DNA of 64,000 nt, from positions 38,229 through 102,228 of the forward strand of contig CALVUR010000004.1 of assembly GCA_944363645.1 (NCBI GenBank). The letters are read 5' to 3'. The translations under genes and the position numbers were made by a program. Positions 28,016 through 36,499 of the stretch are shown piece after piece. Position 1 is the first letter of the stretch. Each line of letters begins with the position of its first letter. The notes beneath the pieces are model-generated. The model saw nothing but the letters and a program-made list of their open reading frames with translations, ran no database searches and was not told where the DNA came from. The stretch is from an uncultured Clostridia bacterium (GTDB taxonomy: Bacteria; Bacillota; Clostridia; Christensenellales; Borkfalkiaceae).

Positions 28016-28914
28016 TACACAAAAAGATTAGCGACCCAAACGGCAAAACAGATTATAAAACCGGGTAGAATTGCAATTAAATAATCAAGTTTTGTTGACT
28101 TTTTTACTTCTATTTTTTCAAACTTAAAATTTTTAAGTGCTAATATAAGCCCTATCGCCGTCATAATAAGCCCAACTATAGTTAAAACAATTTTTACCCA
28201 GCCACTAAGCATAAAAGTTGGGCAAAAATAATTAAGCATAATGATTACAAAATTATTTAAAAAATGAAGTATGGTTGTTGGGATGATGCTTCCGCTTGAA
28301 AGTGCGATAAGTGCGTAAATTACGCCAATTACAAATTGGTAAATGGTTTGTGCCGGCGACATGTGATAAAGTGAAAATGCAAGTGCAGTAACAAACACCG
28401 CTTGTAAACTGCCCAAATTTTTTGCGCCTTTAAGCATTATGCCACGGAACAAGAATTCTTCAACCACCGCTGGAAGGATGGCGATAAACAAAATTGAGCC
28501 TGCAACAGAAAGAAAAGATTTTGGCGGTAAAGTGATGATATCGGGCTTATAGCCGAACTTTTCTAAAAACATAACGAAATAATCGTTTACGCCAGAAAGC
28601 CCAAAAAACGTGCCAAAGCCAACCAACACAATGACCAAAATATAGATTTTTTTAAACTTTAATTGTGTAACATCACCTATTTGCAAACCTTGCACTTTAT
28701 AAGTTATTGCCGAGCCTATAAAAAGGGCGAGCGTAATTATAAAAAATGATGCAAAAAAGGCAATCATGTTGTTTTGCGGATCAACACCCGGAAAAACCAT
28801 AGTGATTATTGACCACAATAACGACATACAAACTATGCCAACCATAGAATATGTAAACGCCCAAACGGGCTTAATTGACATTTCTTCTTCGTTAAAATTA
28901 TATCTTTTATTCAT
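28015..28914 (-). CDS. CPBP-family intramembrane metalloprotease
   Basis: 299 residues with about eight hydrophobic segments. The CAAX/bacteriocin-processing (Abi) motifs are present: EE-x3-R in VVEEFLFRGIML, His in FSLYHMSPAQ, and H-x3-N in LHFLNNFVI. Such enzymes process prenylated proteins or secreted peptides, or give self-immunity; the substrate here is unknown. There is no clear ribosome binding site before the ATG at 28914, and an internal ATG at codon 12 is possible. Residues encoded around 28529-28563 (YKPDIITL) come from a palindromic element. Confidence 0.85.
   Translation of the reverse strand: MNKRYNFNEEEMSIKPVWAFTYSMVGIVCMSLLWSIITMVFPGVDPQNNMIAFFASFFIITLALFIGSAITYKVQGLQIGDVTQLKFKKIYILVIVLVGFGTFFGLSGVNDYFVMFLEKFGYKPDIITLPPKSFLSVAGSILFIAILPAVVEEFLFRGIMLKGAKNLGSLQAVFVTALAFSLYHMSPAQTIYQFVIGVIYALIALSSGSIIPTTILHFLNNFVIIMLNYFCPTFMLSGWVKIVLTIVGLIMTAIGLILALKNFKFEKIEVKKSTKLDYLIAILPGFIICFAVWVANLFV
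28529..28563 (+). repeat. palindromic element, copy 10 (inside CPBP gene)
   Basis: AAAGTGATGATATCGGGCTT followed by ATAGCCGAACTTTT, a diverged copy. It is read in frame on the minus strand as FGYKPDIITL. Confidence 0.7.
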
Positions 28915-29009
28915 ACTTTATATTAAAAGTTTTGCGCCAAAATATTAAATTTGATAGTTTCCATTTTGCGCATAAATTTGGTCGGTTTCTTCTTTTTGAT
29001 AACCTTTAT

Positions 29010-29999
29010 TTAAGCATCACAAGAAATTGTTTCAACCTTTTCTTCAGCGGTTTCATTCGCCGTTTGTACAACCTTTTCTTCAGCGTTTTCACTTGCCGAC
29101 ATTGTATCATTTTCAGCGGTTTCGGCAGTAGTTTCATTATCCAAATTTTGTTGTGATTGTGGTAAATTTTCGCCGTCTAAATTATTAGAATTATCACTGT
29201 TTTCAACTACGTCTTGGGGTAAACTTAAATTTTCGCCGTCTTTATTAGCCTTTTTTGCTTCTTCTTCCTTTTGCTTTTTAATGCGTTTTTTAAGCGAGAT
29301 ATCTTTAATCATTTGAAGCCATTCGGTTGGGTGTTCATCGCCGGACAAAAGCCTTTTAATGTTTTGCCTATGGGCAATCCAAGTAAGCACAACGATACCC
29401 ATGATAAAAGCGTTTACGAAAATCAAGTAAGCGATTTTAAATTCCATAACAGGCTCTTTAACCAAGTAATCACGATAGATATTCATACTTGCGATAATTG
29501 CTGGCGGAGTTGTGCCTAAAAACGAGCCCATTGAGCCGATGCCCGTAACCAAGATAAATAAAAGTGCAACGATTGCAAAAATTATGCCAAACAAGGGGTT
29601 GCAAACCAAAAATACGCCGATGGTTGTAGCGATACCCTTACCCCCTTTAAAGCGGTAATAGCATGGGAAGATATGCCCGAGCACAGCAAAAAAGCCAGCC
29701 ATATATTTTGCCATTACGGAAACGGGAAGAGTTGAGGCTTCAAACAGACTGTCGCCAAAGGCAAAAGTTGCGATAAGCGTTGGGATTACGCCCTTTAAAA
29801 TATCTAAAAAAAGCACCAAAACCGCCGCCTTTAAACCGAGTGTACGGCTTACATTCATAGTGCCGGGGTTACCGCTACCGAGTTTGCGGATATCCTTGCC
29901 CATAAATTTTGATAAAATTATAGCGTTGTTCATACTGCCTAATAGGTAAGAACCAATAATTATTAAGGCAAACGACCACCATAAATCGATAAAATTCAT
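29010..29999 (-). CDS. plsY: glycerol-3-phosphate acyltransferase PlsY with long acidic tail
   Basis: Residues 1 to about 215 are a normal PlsY, an integral membrane enzyme that acylates glycerol 3-phosphate from acyl-phosphate. Motifs are GSYLLGSMNNAIILSK, GSGNPGTMNVSRTLG and CYYRFKGGKGIATTIGVF. A further ~110 residues follow, first lysine-rich, then Asn/Glu/Thr-rich with repeats of the type ENAEEKVVQTANETAEEKVE. The usual length is about 200. GAGGAATAATTT before the ATG overlaps the der stop codon. Confidence 0.93.
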   Translation of the reverse strand: MNFIDLWWSFALIIIGSYLLGSMNNAIILSKFMGKDIRKLGSGNPGTMNVSRTLGLKAAVLVLFLDILKGVIPTLIATFAFGDSLFEASTLPVSVMAKYMAGFFAVLGHIFPCYYRFKGGKGIATTIGVFLVCNPLFGIIFAIVALLFILVTGIGSMGSFLGTTPPAIIASMNIYRDYLVKEPVMEFKIAYLIFVNAFIMGIVVLTWIAHRQNIKRLLSGDEHPTEWLQMIKDISLKKRIKKQKEEEAKKANKDGENLSLPQDVVENSDNSNNLDGENLPQSQQNLDNETTAETAENDTMSASENAEEKVVQTANETAEEKVETISCDA

Positions 30000-30002
30000 A
30001 AA

Positions 30003-31313
30003 TTATTCCTCATTTTTCTCTCTAAAAATAATGCGAATGGGCGTACCTGAAAAGTCAAAAGCCTTTCTTATAACGTTTTCAATGTAACGCCTATACGAGA
30101 AGTGTACAAGTTTTGAATCGTTTACAAAGATGATAAAGGTTGGCGGACAAACGCCGTCTTGAACGCTGTAATAGATTTTTAAACGCCTGCCGTGGAATGA
30201 AGGCGGTTCGTTCATCCTTACCGCATCGTTTATCACGTCGTTTAGTGTACCCGTTGTAATACGGCGGTTGGCGTTTTGCAAAGATTCAAGAGCCATCTCT
30301 AAAACCTTAGGCACACGCTGACCTGTCTTTGCCGATATAAACACCGATTTATAATAGTCCATGAACGCCAAATCGTTGTTCAACTTCTTTTTAAAGCCTT
30401 CAACGGTGAAAGTATCCTTTTCGATTGCGTCCCACTTGTTCATGACGACAACGGACGGCTTGGCTTGTTCATGCACGTAACCGATAATCTTTACATCTTG
30501 TTCGGTAAGACCTTGTGTGGAATCGACAACAAGCAAACTTACATCTGCACGGCGCACCGCACCCAAAGCCCTTATTACCGAGTAATATTCGATATCTTCA
30601 TCGACTGCCTTTTTCTTGCGGATACCGGCGGTGTCGATAATCTTGTATTTTTGACCGTCAAGTTCGAACGGGGTGTCAATGGCGTCCCTTGTCGTGCCGG
30701 AAATGTCTGATACGATTGTCCTATCGTAACCTAAAATGGCGTTTACTAAACTTGACTTGCCGGCGTTTGGTTTGCCGACAACGGCAATTTTAACAACATC
30801 GCTTTGGTCTTCTTCTTCGATTTTTTCAATGTTGTTGCAAACTTCTTCCATACAATCGCCAAGCCCTTTTGACTGTTCGGCAGAAATACCGATAGGCTCG
30901 CCAAGACCGAGTTCGTAAAACTCGAAAAGTTCTTCACGCCTAAAATTGTCAAGTTTGTTTACAACAAGCACAATGGGCTTTTTTGAACGGCGTAATTTGT
31001 CAGCAACATCCCTATCTGCGGAAGTAATGCCTTCTTTTGCGCTACACATAAAAATGATGACGTCTGCCGTTTCGATAGCGATTTCCGCTTGCTTTTTAAT
31101 GTGTTGCCACATCTCGTCTTGACTTTTAAGTTCGATACCGCCCGTGTCAATCATGGTAAAGTTGTAACCAAACCATTCGGCATCACAATAAATTCTGTCC
31201 CTTGTAACGCCGGGCTTATCTTCGACAATAGCAACTTTTGTGCGTGTAATTTTATTAAAGAAGGTGGACTTACCAACGTTAGGTCTACCAACTATTGCAA
31301 CAATGGGTTTCAT
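30003..31313 (-). CDS. der: ribosome-assembly GTPase Der (EngA)
   Basis: 436 residues with two GTPase domains in tandem: GRPNVGKSTFFNK and DTGGIELKSQ at the N-terminus, GKPNAGKSSLVNA and DTAGIRKKKAVDE in the middle, then a KH-like domain ending RIIFREKNEE. It is needed for 50S subunit maturation. AAGGAGG precedes the ATG. It is coupled to plsY (3-bp gap), as in many Gram-positive genomes. Confidence 0.98.
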   Translation of the reverse strand: MKPIVAIVGRPNVGKSTFFNKITRTKVAIVEDKPGVTRDRIYCDAEWFGYNFTMIDTGGIELKSQDEMWQHIKKQAEIAIETADVIIFMCSAKEGITSADRDVADKLRRSKKPIVLVVNKLDNFRREELFEFYELGLGEPIGISAEQSKGLGDCMEEVCNNIEKIEEEDQSDVVKIAVVGKPNAGKSSLVNAILGYDRTIVSDISGTTRDAIDTPFELDGQKYKIIDTAGIRKKKAVDEDIEYYSVIRALGAVRRADVSLLVVDSTQGLTEQDVKIIGYVHEQAKPSVVVMNKWDAIEKDTFTVEGFKKKLNNDLAFMDYYKSVFISAKTGQRVPKVLEMALESLQNANRRITTGTLNDVINDAVRMNEPPSFHGRRLKIYYSVQDGVCPPTFIIFVNDSKLVHFSYRRYIENVIRKAFDFSGTPIRIIFREKNEE

Positions 31314-31424
31314 AAAAATCCCTCCTTATGGGGTTTTAAAATTGTTCTTTTGTGTTCTCTTATGTTCTCTATTTTTAATGCGATTTTTAATGTATCAATG
31401 TGTAAATTTTTTAGCCGTTTTTGA

Positions 31425-32702
31425 TTATTCTTTACCGGCTAAGGCGTTGAAAAAGTGGCTACCAGAAGTTTCAACAACCTTGATTTTTTTGCCGATTTTT
31501 TGCTGTAATCGTTGAAGTGTCATACCGTCTAAAAAGACATCTTCAGTTTCTTTAAGCATGTTTTTAGGAAGCAAAAGTTCGTCAAAATCCTTATCAAAAT
31601 TTTGAACGGCAGTAAAAATATCACCGCCTGTTAATAGCCCTGCTGCCGTAATTGTGGGACCAAAAAAGTTGTTTACTTGGCTTACAACATACACCTTTAA
31701 GCCGTCGATAAGTTGCTCACATTTTTTAGCGTATTGTTCAATAAAAGGCTTAGCCGCAACACCCGTTACAATTAAAAAAGTGTGGCTATAGGTCGATTTT
31801 TCGGCTACTTCGTCAAAATCATGCATGAATGAAGTGAACATTCCTACGCCGTTTTCTATCTGGTCAAAGTTGCCATAAAAATCGTAATTTGGGAACGGCA
31901 TATTTGCCCTTACATAAAAATCGTCCGATGCGAAAATAAAACTTCTTTTAAGTTCGTGATTTAACCTATCAACCGTTAAAATAAGATTTTTACAATACTC
32001 GCCGTCCATGTCTTCAATTTTGGTAAGACCTTCACGATGACCGGATATTCCGCAAGGAACGACTGCCAAAGTTTTTACATTTTTAATGGGCGCAAGCATA
32101 CTGCAAGTTGTTTCAAGCGCAACGCCATCATTTACGCCCTTAACTAAAACAATTTGGGCGTGAATTTCGATACCGCCATCGGTAAGCGTTTTAATCATAT
32201 CAAAAAGCCTGCCGGCAAAGCGGTTGCGCATAATTTGTTCACGCTGGTCTTTATAAAGTGTGTGGACTGAGATATATAAGGGTGATAAATGAAGCCTTAT
32301 AATACGCTCTATATCGGCGTCGGTTACGTTTGTCAAAGTAACATAGTTACCGCACAAAAAACTTTGGCGATAATCATCGTCTTTAACATACAAACTTTCC
32401 CTTAGCCCTTTAGGAAGTTGCTGAACAAAGCAGAAAATGCAGTTGTTTCTGCAAAGCCTTATATCAAGCCCATCATTTTCAAAAGTTAAACCTAAACTTT
32501 CATCGTCGTCTTTTTCGATATCACATTCTACTTCTTTACCACGTGTGTCGATTGTCATACGAAAACTTTCTTTAGCATCGTAATAAAGATAATCTAAAAT
32601 ATCAACAGTTTCGTGTCCGTCAAATTTTAAAACGACATCGCCAACTTCAAGACCGATTTCTTCGCCTATACTATTTTTTTCAATCTCTTTAATAACTAAC
32701 AT
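31425..32702 (-). CDS. DUF512 PDZ / radical-SAM-like iron-sulfur protein
   Basis: 425 residues. A PDZ-like N-terminus (IGEEIGLEVGDVVLKFDG) is followed by CRNNCIFCFVQQLPKGLR, the Cys-x3-Cys-x2-Cys cluster of the COG1625/DUF512 proteins, then a barrel (LYISVHTLYKDQR) and the DUF512 domain at the C-terminus. The biochemical function of this family is not established. It is next to der in many Clostridia. Confidence 0.85.
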   Translation of the reverse strand: MLVIKEIEKNSIGEEIGLEVGDVVLKFDGHETVDILDYLYYDAKESFRMTIDTRGKEVECDIEKDDDESLGLTFENDGLDIRLCRNNCIFCFVQQLPKGLRESLYVKDDDYRQSFLCGNYVTLTNVTDADIERIIRLHLSPLYISVHTLYKDQREQIMRNRFAGRLFDMIKTLTDGGIEIHAQIVLVKGVNDGVALETTCSMLAPIKNVKTLAVVPCGISGHREGLTKIEDMDGEYCKNLILTVDRLNHELKRSFIFASDDFYVRANMPFPNYDFYGNFDQIENGVGMFTSFMHDFDEVAEKSTYSHTFLIVTGVAAKPFIEQYAKKCEQLIDGLKVYVVSQVNNFFGPTITAAGLLTGGDIFTAVQNFDKDFDELLLPKNMLKETEDVFLDGMTLQRLQQKIGKKIKVVETSGSHFFNALAGKE

Positions 32703-32733
32703 AATTCTCTTTTGCTTATATTTAATTTATTAT

Positions 32734-32762
32734 ATTTTATAATAAAAAATAAACTTTGTAAA
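32734..32762 (-). promoter_or_regulatory. probable promoter of the DUF512 gene
   Basis: TTTACA (32757-32762), 17 bp, TAAAAT (32734-32739) on the minus strand; an overlapping TATAAT is an alternative -10. Confidence 0.5.
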
Positions 32763-32884
32763 GAAATATTTACAGTCCGTTGCTATTTTTGTTGGTTTGC
32801 CGATTATGTAGTGAAAAATTTAAAACTTTTAAGTTTTTGCCAATGTTTAAGCGTTTTTTACCATCTTTTAACCAAAAAATATTA

Positions 32885-32904
32885 AAAAACCGCATACATA
32901 CCCC
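32885..32904 (+). repeat. second repeat family, copy B
   Basis: AAAAAACCGCATACATACCC, matching the copy at 21618-21640 over its whole length. Confidence 0.6.
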
Positions 32905-33027
32905 ACTGTTTACGGGTAAAATTAAAAAATTGAATGACTTTTCGCAAATTTTAAATTGTTGAAATGAAAGATATATTTATAGTCTATTTTTTAGCCACAT
33001 TTAAGCATATTTTAGACTTTTTATACT

Positions 33028-33066
33028 AAAAAATAGTGCGATAATCGACCTATAGGCGGACTTTTT
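33028..33066 (+). repeat. palindromic element, copy 11 (second core type)
   Basis: AAAAAATAGTGC, core GATAATCGACCTATAG, GCGG, ACTTTTT. Confidence 0.85.
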
Positions 33067-33104
33067 GCGGTTTTTGTACTTTTTATTTATATTTTGCTTA
33101 AAGC

Positions 33105-33147
33105 GCAAAAAAAGACAAGGCTTGTTTGCCCTGTCTTTATTTTTTAT
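33105..33147. terminator. terminator of queH
   Basis: AAAGACAAGGC and GCCCTGTCTTT pair (one G-T pair). T-runs on both strands allow action in both directions. Confidence 0.8.
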
Positions 33148-33186
33148 TATTTTATCTTTTTTTGGCCAAAATTTAGCAAATATTAT

Positions 33187-33206
33187 AAAAAACCACACAC
33201 ATACCC
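33187..33206 (+). repeat. second repeat family, diverged copy C
   Basis: AAAAAACCACACACATACCC, two changes from copies A and B. It lies directly after the queH stop. Confidence 0.5.
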
Positions 33207-33212
33207 CTTTGG

Positions 33213-33854
33213 TTATAGAAAAAACATCTTATTCTTGTGGGGCGCAAGCGATTTTTGCGGTTGTGAGTACACGCAACCGCAATAATTTTGCCTATATAAA
33301 TCGTACTCTTTTGATAGTTCGATAGACCTGACATAGCCCTGTTGTTTTTTAAAGTCTGCCGGTAAAAATTTGACGCCAACACTATTTTCAAGAGCAAAAC
33401 CTATCTGATTTAACTTTTCGGCATTTTTATATGGGCTTACGGAAAGGGTGGTACAAAATAAGTCATAACCGCCTTCTTTTGCCCTTTTTGCCGTTACCTT
33501 TAACCTTTCGTCATAACAGTTAAAACAACGTGCACCGCCTTCGCTTAAATTTTCAAGCCCAACTGCCAAATGGAAAAAGACTTGTGGGTTATAATCACCT
33601 TCTAAAATTTTAACCTTGTCGCCGTAAACCAAATGGACAAAGCGATAAAGTTCCTTAAGCCTATAATCGTATTCATCTTTATCGGTGATATTTGGATTGT
33701 AGAAAAACAGCGTAACATCAAAGTAAGGCGTTACCCTTTCTAACACACTTGACGAGCATGGCGCACAGCAAGCGTGAAGTAAAAGTTTTTGCTTTTTACC
33801 GTTTAAACTTGATACGTATTCTTTAAAAAGTTTATCGTAATTTATATTGTTCAT
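33213..33854 (-). CDS. queH: epoxyqueuosine reductase QueH
   Basis: 213 residues. The last step of queuosine synthesis in tRNA, the non-B12 enzyme. HACCAPCSSSVLERV near the N-terminus and YRQNYCGCVYSQPQ near the C-terminus hold the paired cysteines, and CFNCYDERL a further group, matching the DUF208/QueH family. No other queuosine genes lie in this window. Confidence 0.92.
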   Translation of the reverse strand: MNNINYDKLFKEYVSSLNGKKQKLLLHACCAPCSSSVLERVTPYFDVTLFFYNPNITDKDEYDYRLKELYRFVHLVYGDKVKILEGDYNPQVFFHLAVGLENLSEGGARCFNCYDERLKVTAKRAKEGGYDLFCTTLSVSPYKNAEKLNQIGFALENSVGVKFLPADFKKQQGYVRSIELSKEYDLYRQNYCGCVYSQPQKSLAPHKNKMFFL

Positions 33855-33881
33855 ATACCTTAAATTTACTTAAGATTTTGC

Positions 33882-33917
33882 AAAAAGTGGGGCTATAAGC
33901 CCGTTATCGGCACTTTT
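33882..33917 (-). repeat. palindromic element, copy 12
   Basis: On the minus strand TAAAAGTGCC, core GATAACGGGCTTATAG, CCCC, ACTTTTT. Its first bases are the stop codon of the hydrolase gene. Confidence 0.9.
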
Positions 33918-34812
33918 AGCCAACAACCTTGTTGCAGAAATTGATTATGTCATTAGTAGATTCTTCTCTTGAAACGTCATTCAAAAATTCGTGTAAAACG
34001 CCTTCGTATAACTTAAGTTCTACGTCCTTTACGCCCAAGTCTTTATACATATTGTAAAGTTTGGTTGTAAGTTTAGAAAAACCACCAACGGGGTCTTTTG
34101 CACCGCTTACAACGTAAGTTGGTAAATCTAAATTGAGTTTAGCCAAATTTTTCTTTTTATAAACAACGGTAAGACCGGTGAAGAAACTTCTGTAAAAGTT
34201 GTATGAGCAGATAAAGCCACAAAGTGGATCTTTATTGTATCTTTCAGCTTCACTTTCGATAGTAGAGATGAATGAGTCCATTTTGAGTTGTTTTTTGTAA
34301 GTACCGAAAGTTAAGTTGTTGATAAATTTAGCAGGTTTATCTTTACCTTTAAATGCGCAACCGATTTGAGCGACGAACTTACCAAAGGCTGGCAAAAAGC
34401 CCTTCATTTGTGCGCTACCGCTTAAAATTACGCCAGATAAATATTGATTGTATTCTTGAATAAACCTTTGACTTAAGAATGAGCCGTAACTGTGTGAAAA
34501 GAGAATAATTTTTAAGTTGGGATATTTTTCCTTGTACATTTTACAAAGTGTTGCCATATCCTTTTGGGTGTCGTTGTACATATCGCCGTCAGCATAGCCC
34601 AAGTGGTCGATATCAGTTTGACCGTGTCCCCTATGGTCGTCGCCAACCACCAAATAACCAGCCTTATTCAACTCTGTTGCAATGTAATCATATCTCATAA
34701 CATGTTCACACATACCGTGTGCGACAAGTACGATTGCCTTTGGGTTTTCAACTTCCCATTCCACATAAGAAATAGTTTTGCCATCAAAAGATTTAAAGTT
34801 TAAACGTTTCAT
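33916..34812 (-). CDS. alpha/beta hydrolase, monoacylglycerol-lipase-like
   Basis: 298 residues. Serine hydrolase of the lysophospholipase/monoglyceride-lipase type (COG2267): HGMCEHVMRY near the start, nucleophile in LFSHSYGSFLSQ, Asp in GAKDPVGGF and His in GVLHEFLND. The ATG at 34812 overlaps the glpK stop as ATGA and is preceded by GAGAGGTG. Coupling to glycerol kinase suggests release of glycerol from monoglycerides followed by its phosphorylation, which is inference. Confidence 0.85.
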   Translation of the reverse strand: MKRLNFKSFDGKTISYVEWEVENPKAIVLVAHGMCEHVMRYDYIATELNKAGYLVVGDDHRGHGQTDIDHLGYADGDMYNDTQKDMATLCKMYKEKYPNLKIILFSHSYGSFLSQRFIQEYNQYLSGVILSGSAQMKGFLPAFGKFVAQIGCAFKGKDKPAKFINNLTFGTYKKQLKMDSFISTIESEAERYNKDPLCGFICSYNFYRSFFTGLTVVYKKKNLAKLNLDLPTYVVSGAKDPVGGFSKLTTKLYNMYKDLGVKDVELKLYEGVLHEFLNDVSREESTNDIINFCNKVVG

Positions 34813-36248
34813 AAAATACACCTCTCGCAAGCCTTAAGCCAGTTATTGTATTCTTTATCATGTTTTTCACCCGGGGTGAAAATTGTTGTATTATCTTGTA
34901 AGTTGCAATCGCTAATGCCCAAACCTTTAATGCAAAGTTTGATTGTGCCAAGCACAGTTGACTCGGTACACTTTGGAACTTCTACATTGCAACCTAACTC
35001 GTCTGCCTGATAAGCCATTACAAATTGATTTTTTGCAACACCGCCGTCCGCACGGATAGATTGAAGTTTTATACCACTTTCTTCCACCATGATTTCAAAC
35101 AGTTGACGGGCAGAATAAGCCATTGCTTCAAGCGCAGCCCTTACGATATGGGCACGGGACGTGTTGCGTGTAATGCCCGTTATAAGCCCCGTTGCTTCAG
35201 GTTTCCAATAAGGCGCACCAAGCCCGGTGAATGCAGGAACAAAACTTACGCCGTCAGTATCTTTAACGGAATTTGCCATAAGTTCGCTTTCGGCAGAATC
35301 GGTTATTAGCCCCATTTTATCACGAAGCCATTGTATCGCCGTGCCAGCGTTAAAGACAGAACCTTCAAGCGCATAACAAACTTTGCCGTCCACTTTATAA
35401 GCAACAGTTGTTAAAATTCCGCTTGGCGAATATATGGGCTTGTCGCCCGTGCTAAACAGCAAAAACATACCTGTGCCGTAAGTGATTTTGCCTAAACCTT
35501 CGGTCAAGCAATTTTGACCGTAAAGGGCAGACTGCTGGTCGCCAATTACACCGCAAATTTTAAAGTTTACGCCACCATAAGTATATTCACCAACAACAGC
35601 ATCGTTATCCACAATTTGTGGTAAGATTTTGCGTGGAATGCCAAAAAGTGATAAAAGTTCGTCATCATAGTCAAGCGTATGAATGTTAAAAAGCATTGTA
35701 CGTGATGCGTTTGTAATATCGGTTACAAAACTTTTACCGCCGGTGAGCCTATAAATCAAATAACTTTCGACCGTGCCGACCATAAGCCTATCTTCTTCTA
35801 GGGCAAGTTTTACTTCTTCACTGTTATCTAAAAGCCAGCGAATTTTGGTTGCCGAAAAGTAAGCATCAACCACAAGCCCCGTTTTGTTTTTTATCGCCTT
35901 TTTTTGCTCTTCAGGCATACTTTCACAGTAATCTTTTGTACGGCGACATTGCCAGATAATCGCCCTATAGAGGGGTTTTTGTGTGATTTTATCCCACGCA
36001 ACAACCGTTTCACGCATGTTGGTGATACCAATGCCTTTTGCCTTTAATTTAGTGCAATCTAAGGCTTCATTTACACACAAAAGCGTAGATAAATAAATTT
36101 CCTCGGCGTCCTCCTCTACCCAGCCGATTTGCGGATAGTATTGATCTACTGTTTTTTGCTTAATGATTTTTAATTTTCCTGTTTTTGTTTCGTAACATGC
36201 CGAGCGAATGGAAGTTGTGCCGACATCTACACCGATAATTTTGCTCAT
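34809..36248 (-). CDS. glpK: glycerol kinase
   Basis: 479 residues. An FGGY kinase that phosphorylates glycerol with ATP. GVDVGTTSIRSACYETKTGK, IGITNMRETVVAWDK, YGTGMFLLFSTGD and the ATP-site RADGGVAKNQFVMAYQAD are clear. No ribosome binding site precedes the ATG at 36248, and the predicted transcription start coincides with it (see promoter at 36255-36283), so the message may be leaderless. It is translationally coupled to the lipase-like gene. Confidence 0.95.
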   Translation of the reverse strand: MSKIIGVDVGTTSIRSACYETKTGKLKIIKQKTVDQYYPQIGWVEEDAEEIYLSTLLCVNEALDCTKLKAKGIGITNMRETVVAWDKITQKPLYRAIIWQCRRTKDYCESMPEEQKKAIKNKTGLVVDAYFSATKIRWLLDNSEEVKLALEEDRLMVGTVESYLIYRLTGGKSFVTDITNASRTMLFNIHTLDYDDELLSLFGIPRKILPQIVDNDAVVGEYTYGGVNFKICGVIGDQQSALYGQNCLTEGLGKITYGTGMFLLFSTGDKPIYSPSGILTTVAYKVDGKVCYALEGSVFNAGTAIQWLRDKMGLITDSAESELMANSVKDTDGVSFVPAFTGLGAPYWKPEATGLITGITRNTSRAHIVRAALEAMAYSARQLFEIMVEESGIKLQSIRADGGVAKNQFVMAYQADELGCNVEVPKCTESTVLGTIKLCIKGLGISDCNLQDNTTIFTPGEKHDKEYNNWLKACERCIL

Positions 36249-36254
36249 AGCATT

Positions 36255-36283
36255 ATTTTACTATAAAAACAAGCCTTTTTCAA
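36255..36283 (-). promoter_or_regulatory. promoter of glpK, very close to the start codon
   Basis: TTGAAA (36278-36283), 17 bp, TAAAAT (36255-36260) on the minus strand. The -10 box ends 6 bp before the ATG at 36248, so transcription should start at or within a base or two of the A of ATG. Confidence 0.65.
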
Positions 36284-36499
36284 GACCTTTTTGAAAATAA
36301 ATACATCAATGTTTACAAACTTTACATATGTTGTAAATTTTATTTTTAGTTTTTTATATGTTTTTTTGCTAACTTTTCGCCTTAAATTTAGCAAAAAAGT
36401 GGCTAAAACTCACTACGTATTGGCACATAATGAAAAATAAGACAAAATTTGCCACCACATATATTATAAAACTTTTAAGTTGTTCGCATAATATATAGT

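Larger units (their letters stand above)
32763..33104. other. repeat-bearing intergenic region
   Basis: Holds a copy of the second repeat (32885-32904) and palindromic copy 11 (33028-33066). I see no gene. Confidence 0.5.

Noticed and set aside
35160..35185. Possible palindromic-element copy in glpK (GGGCTTATAACGGGC on the minus strand)
   Set aside because: The core order differs, no arms are present, and the encoded ATGLITGI lies in a conserved glycerol kinase region, so it is more likely chance.
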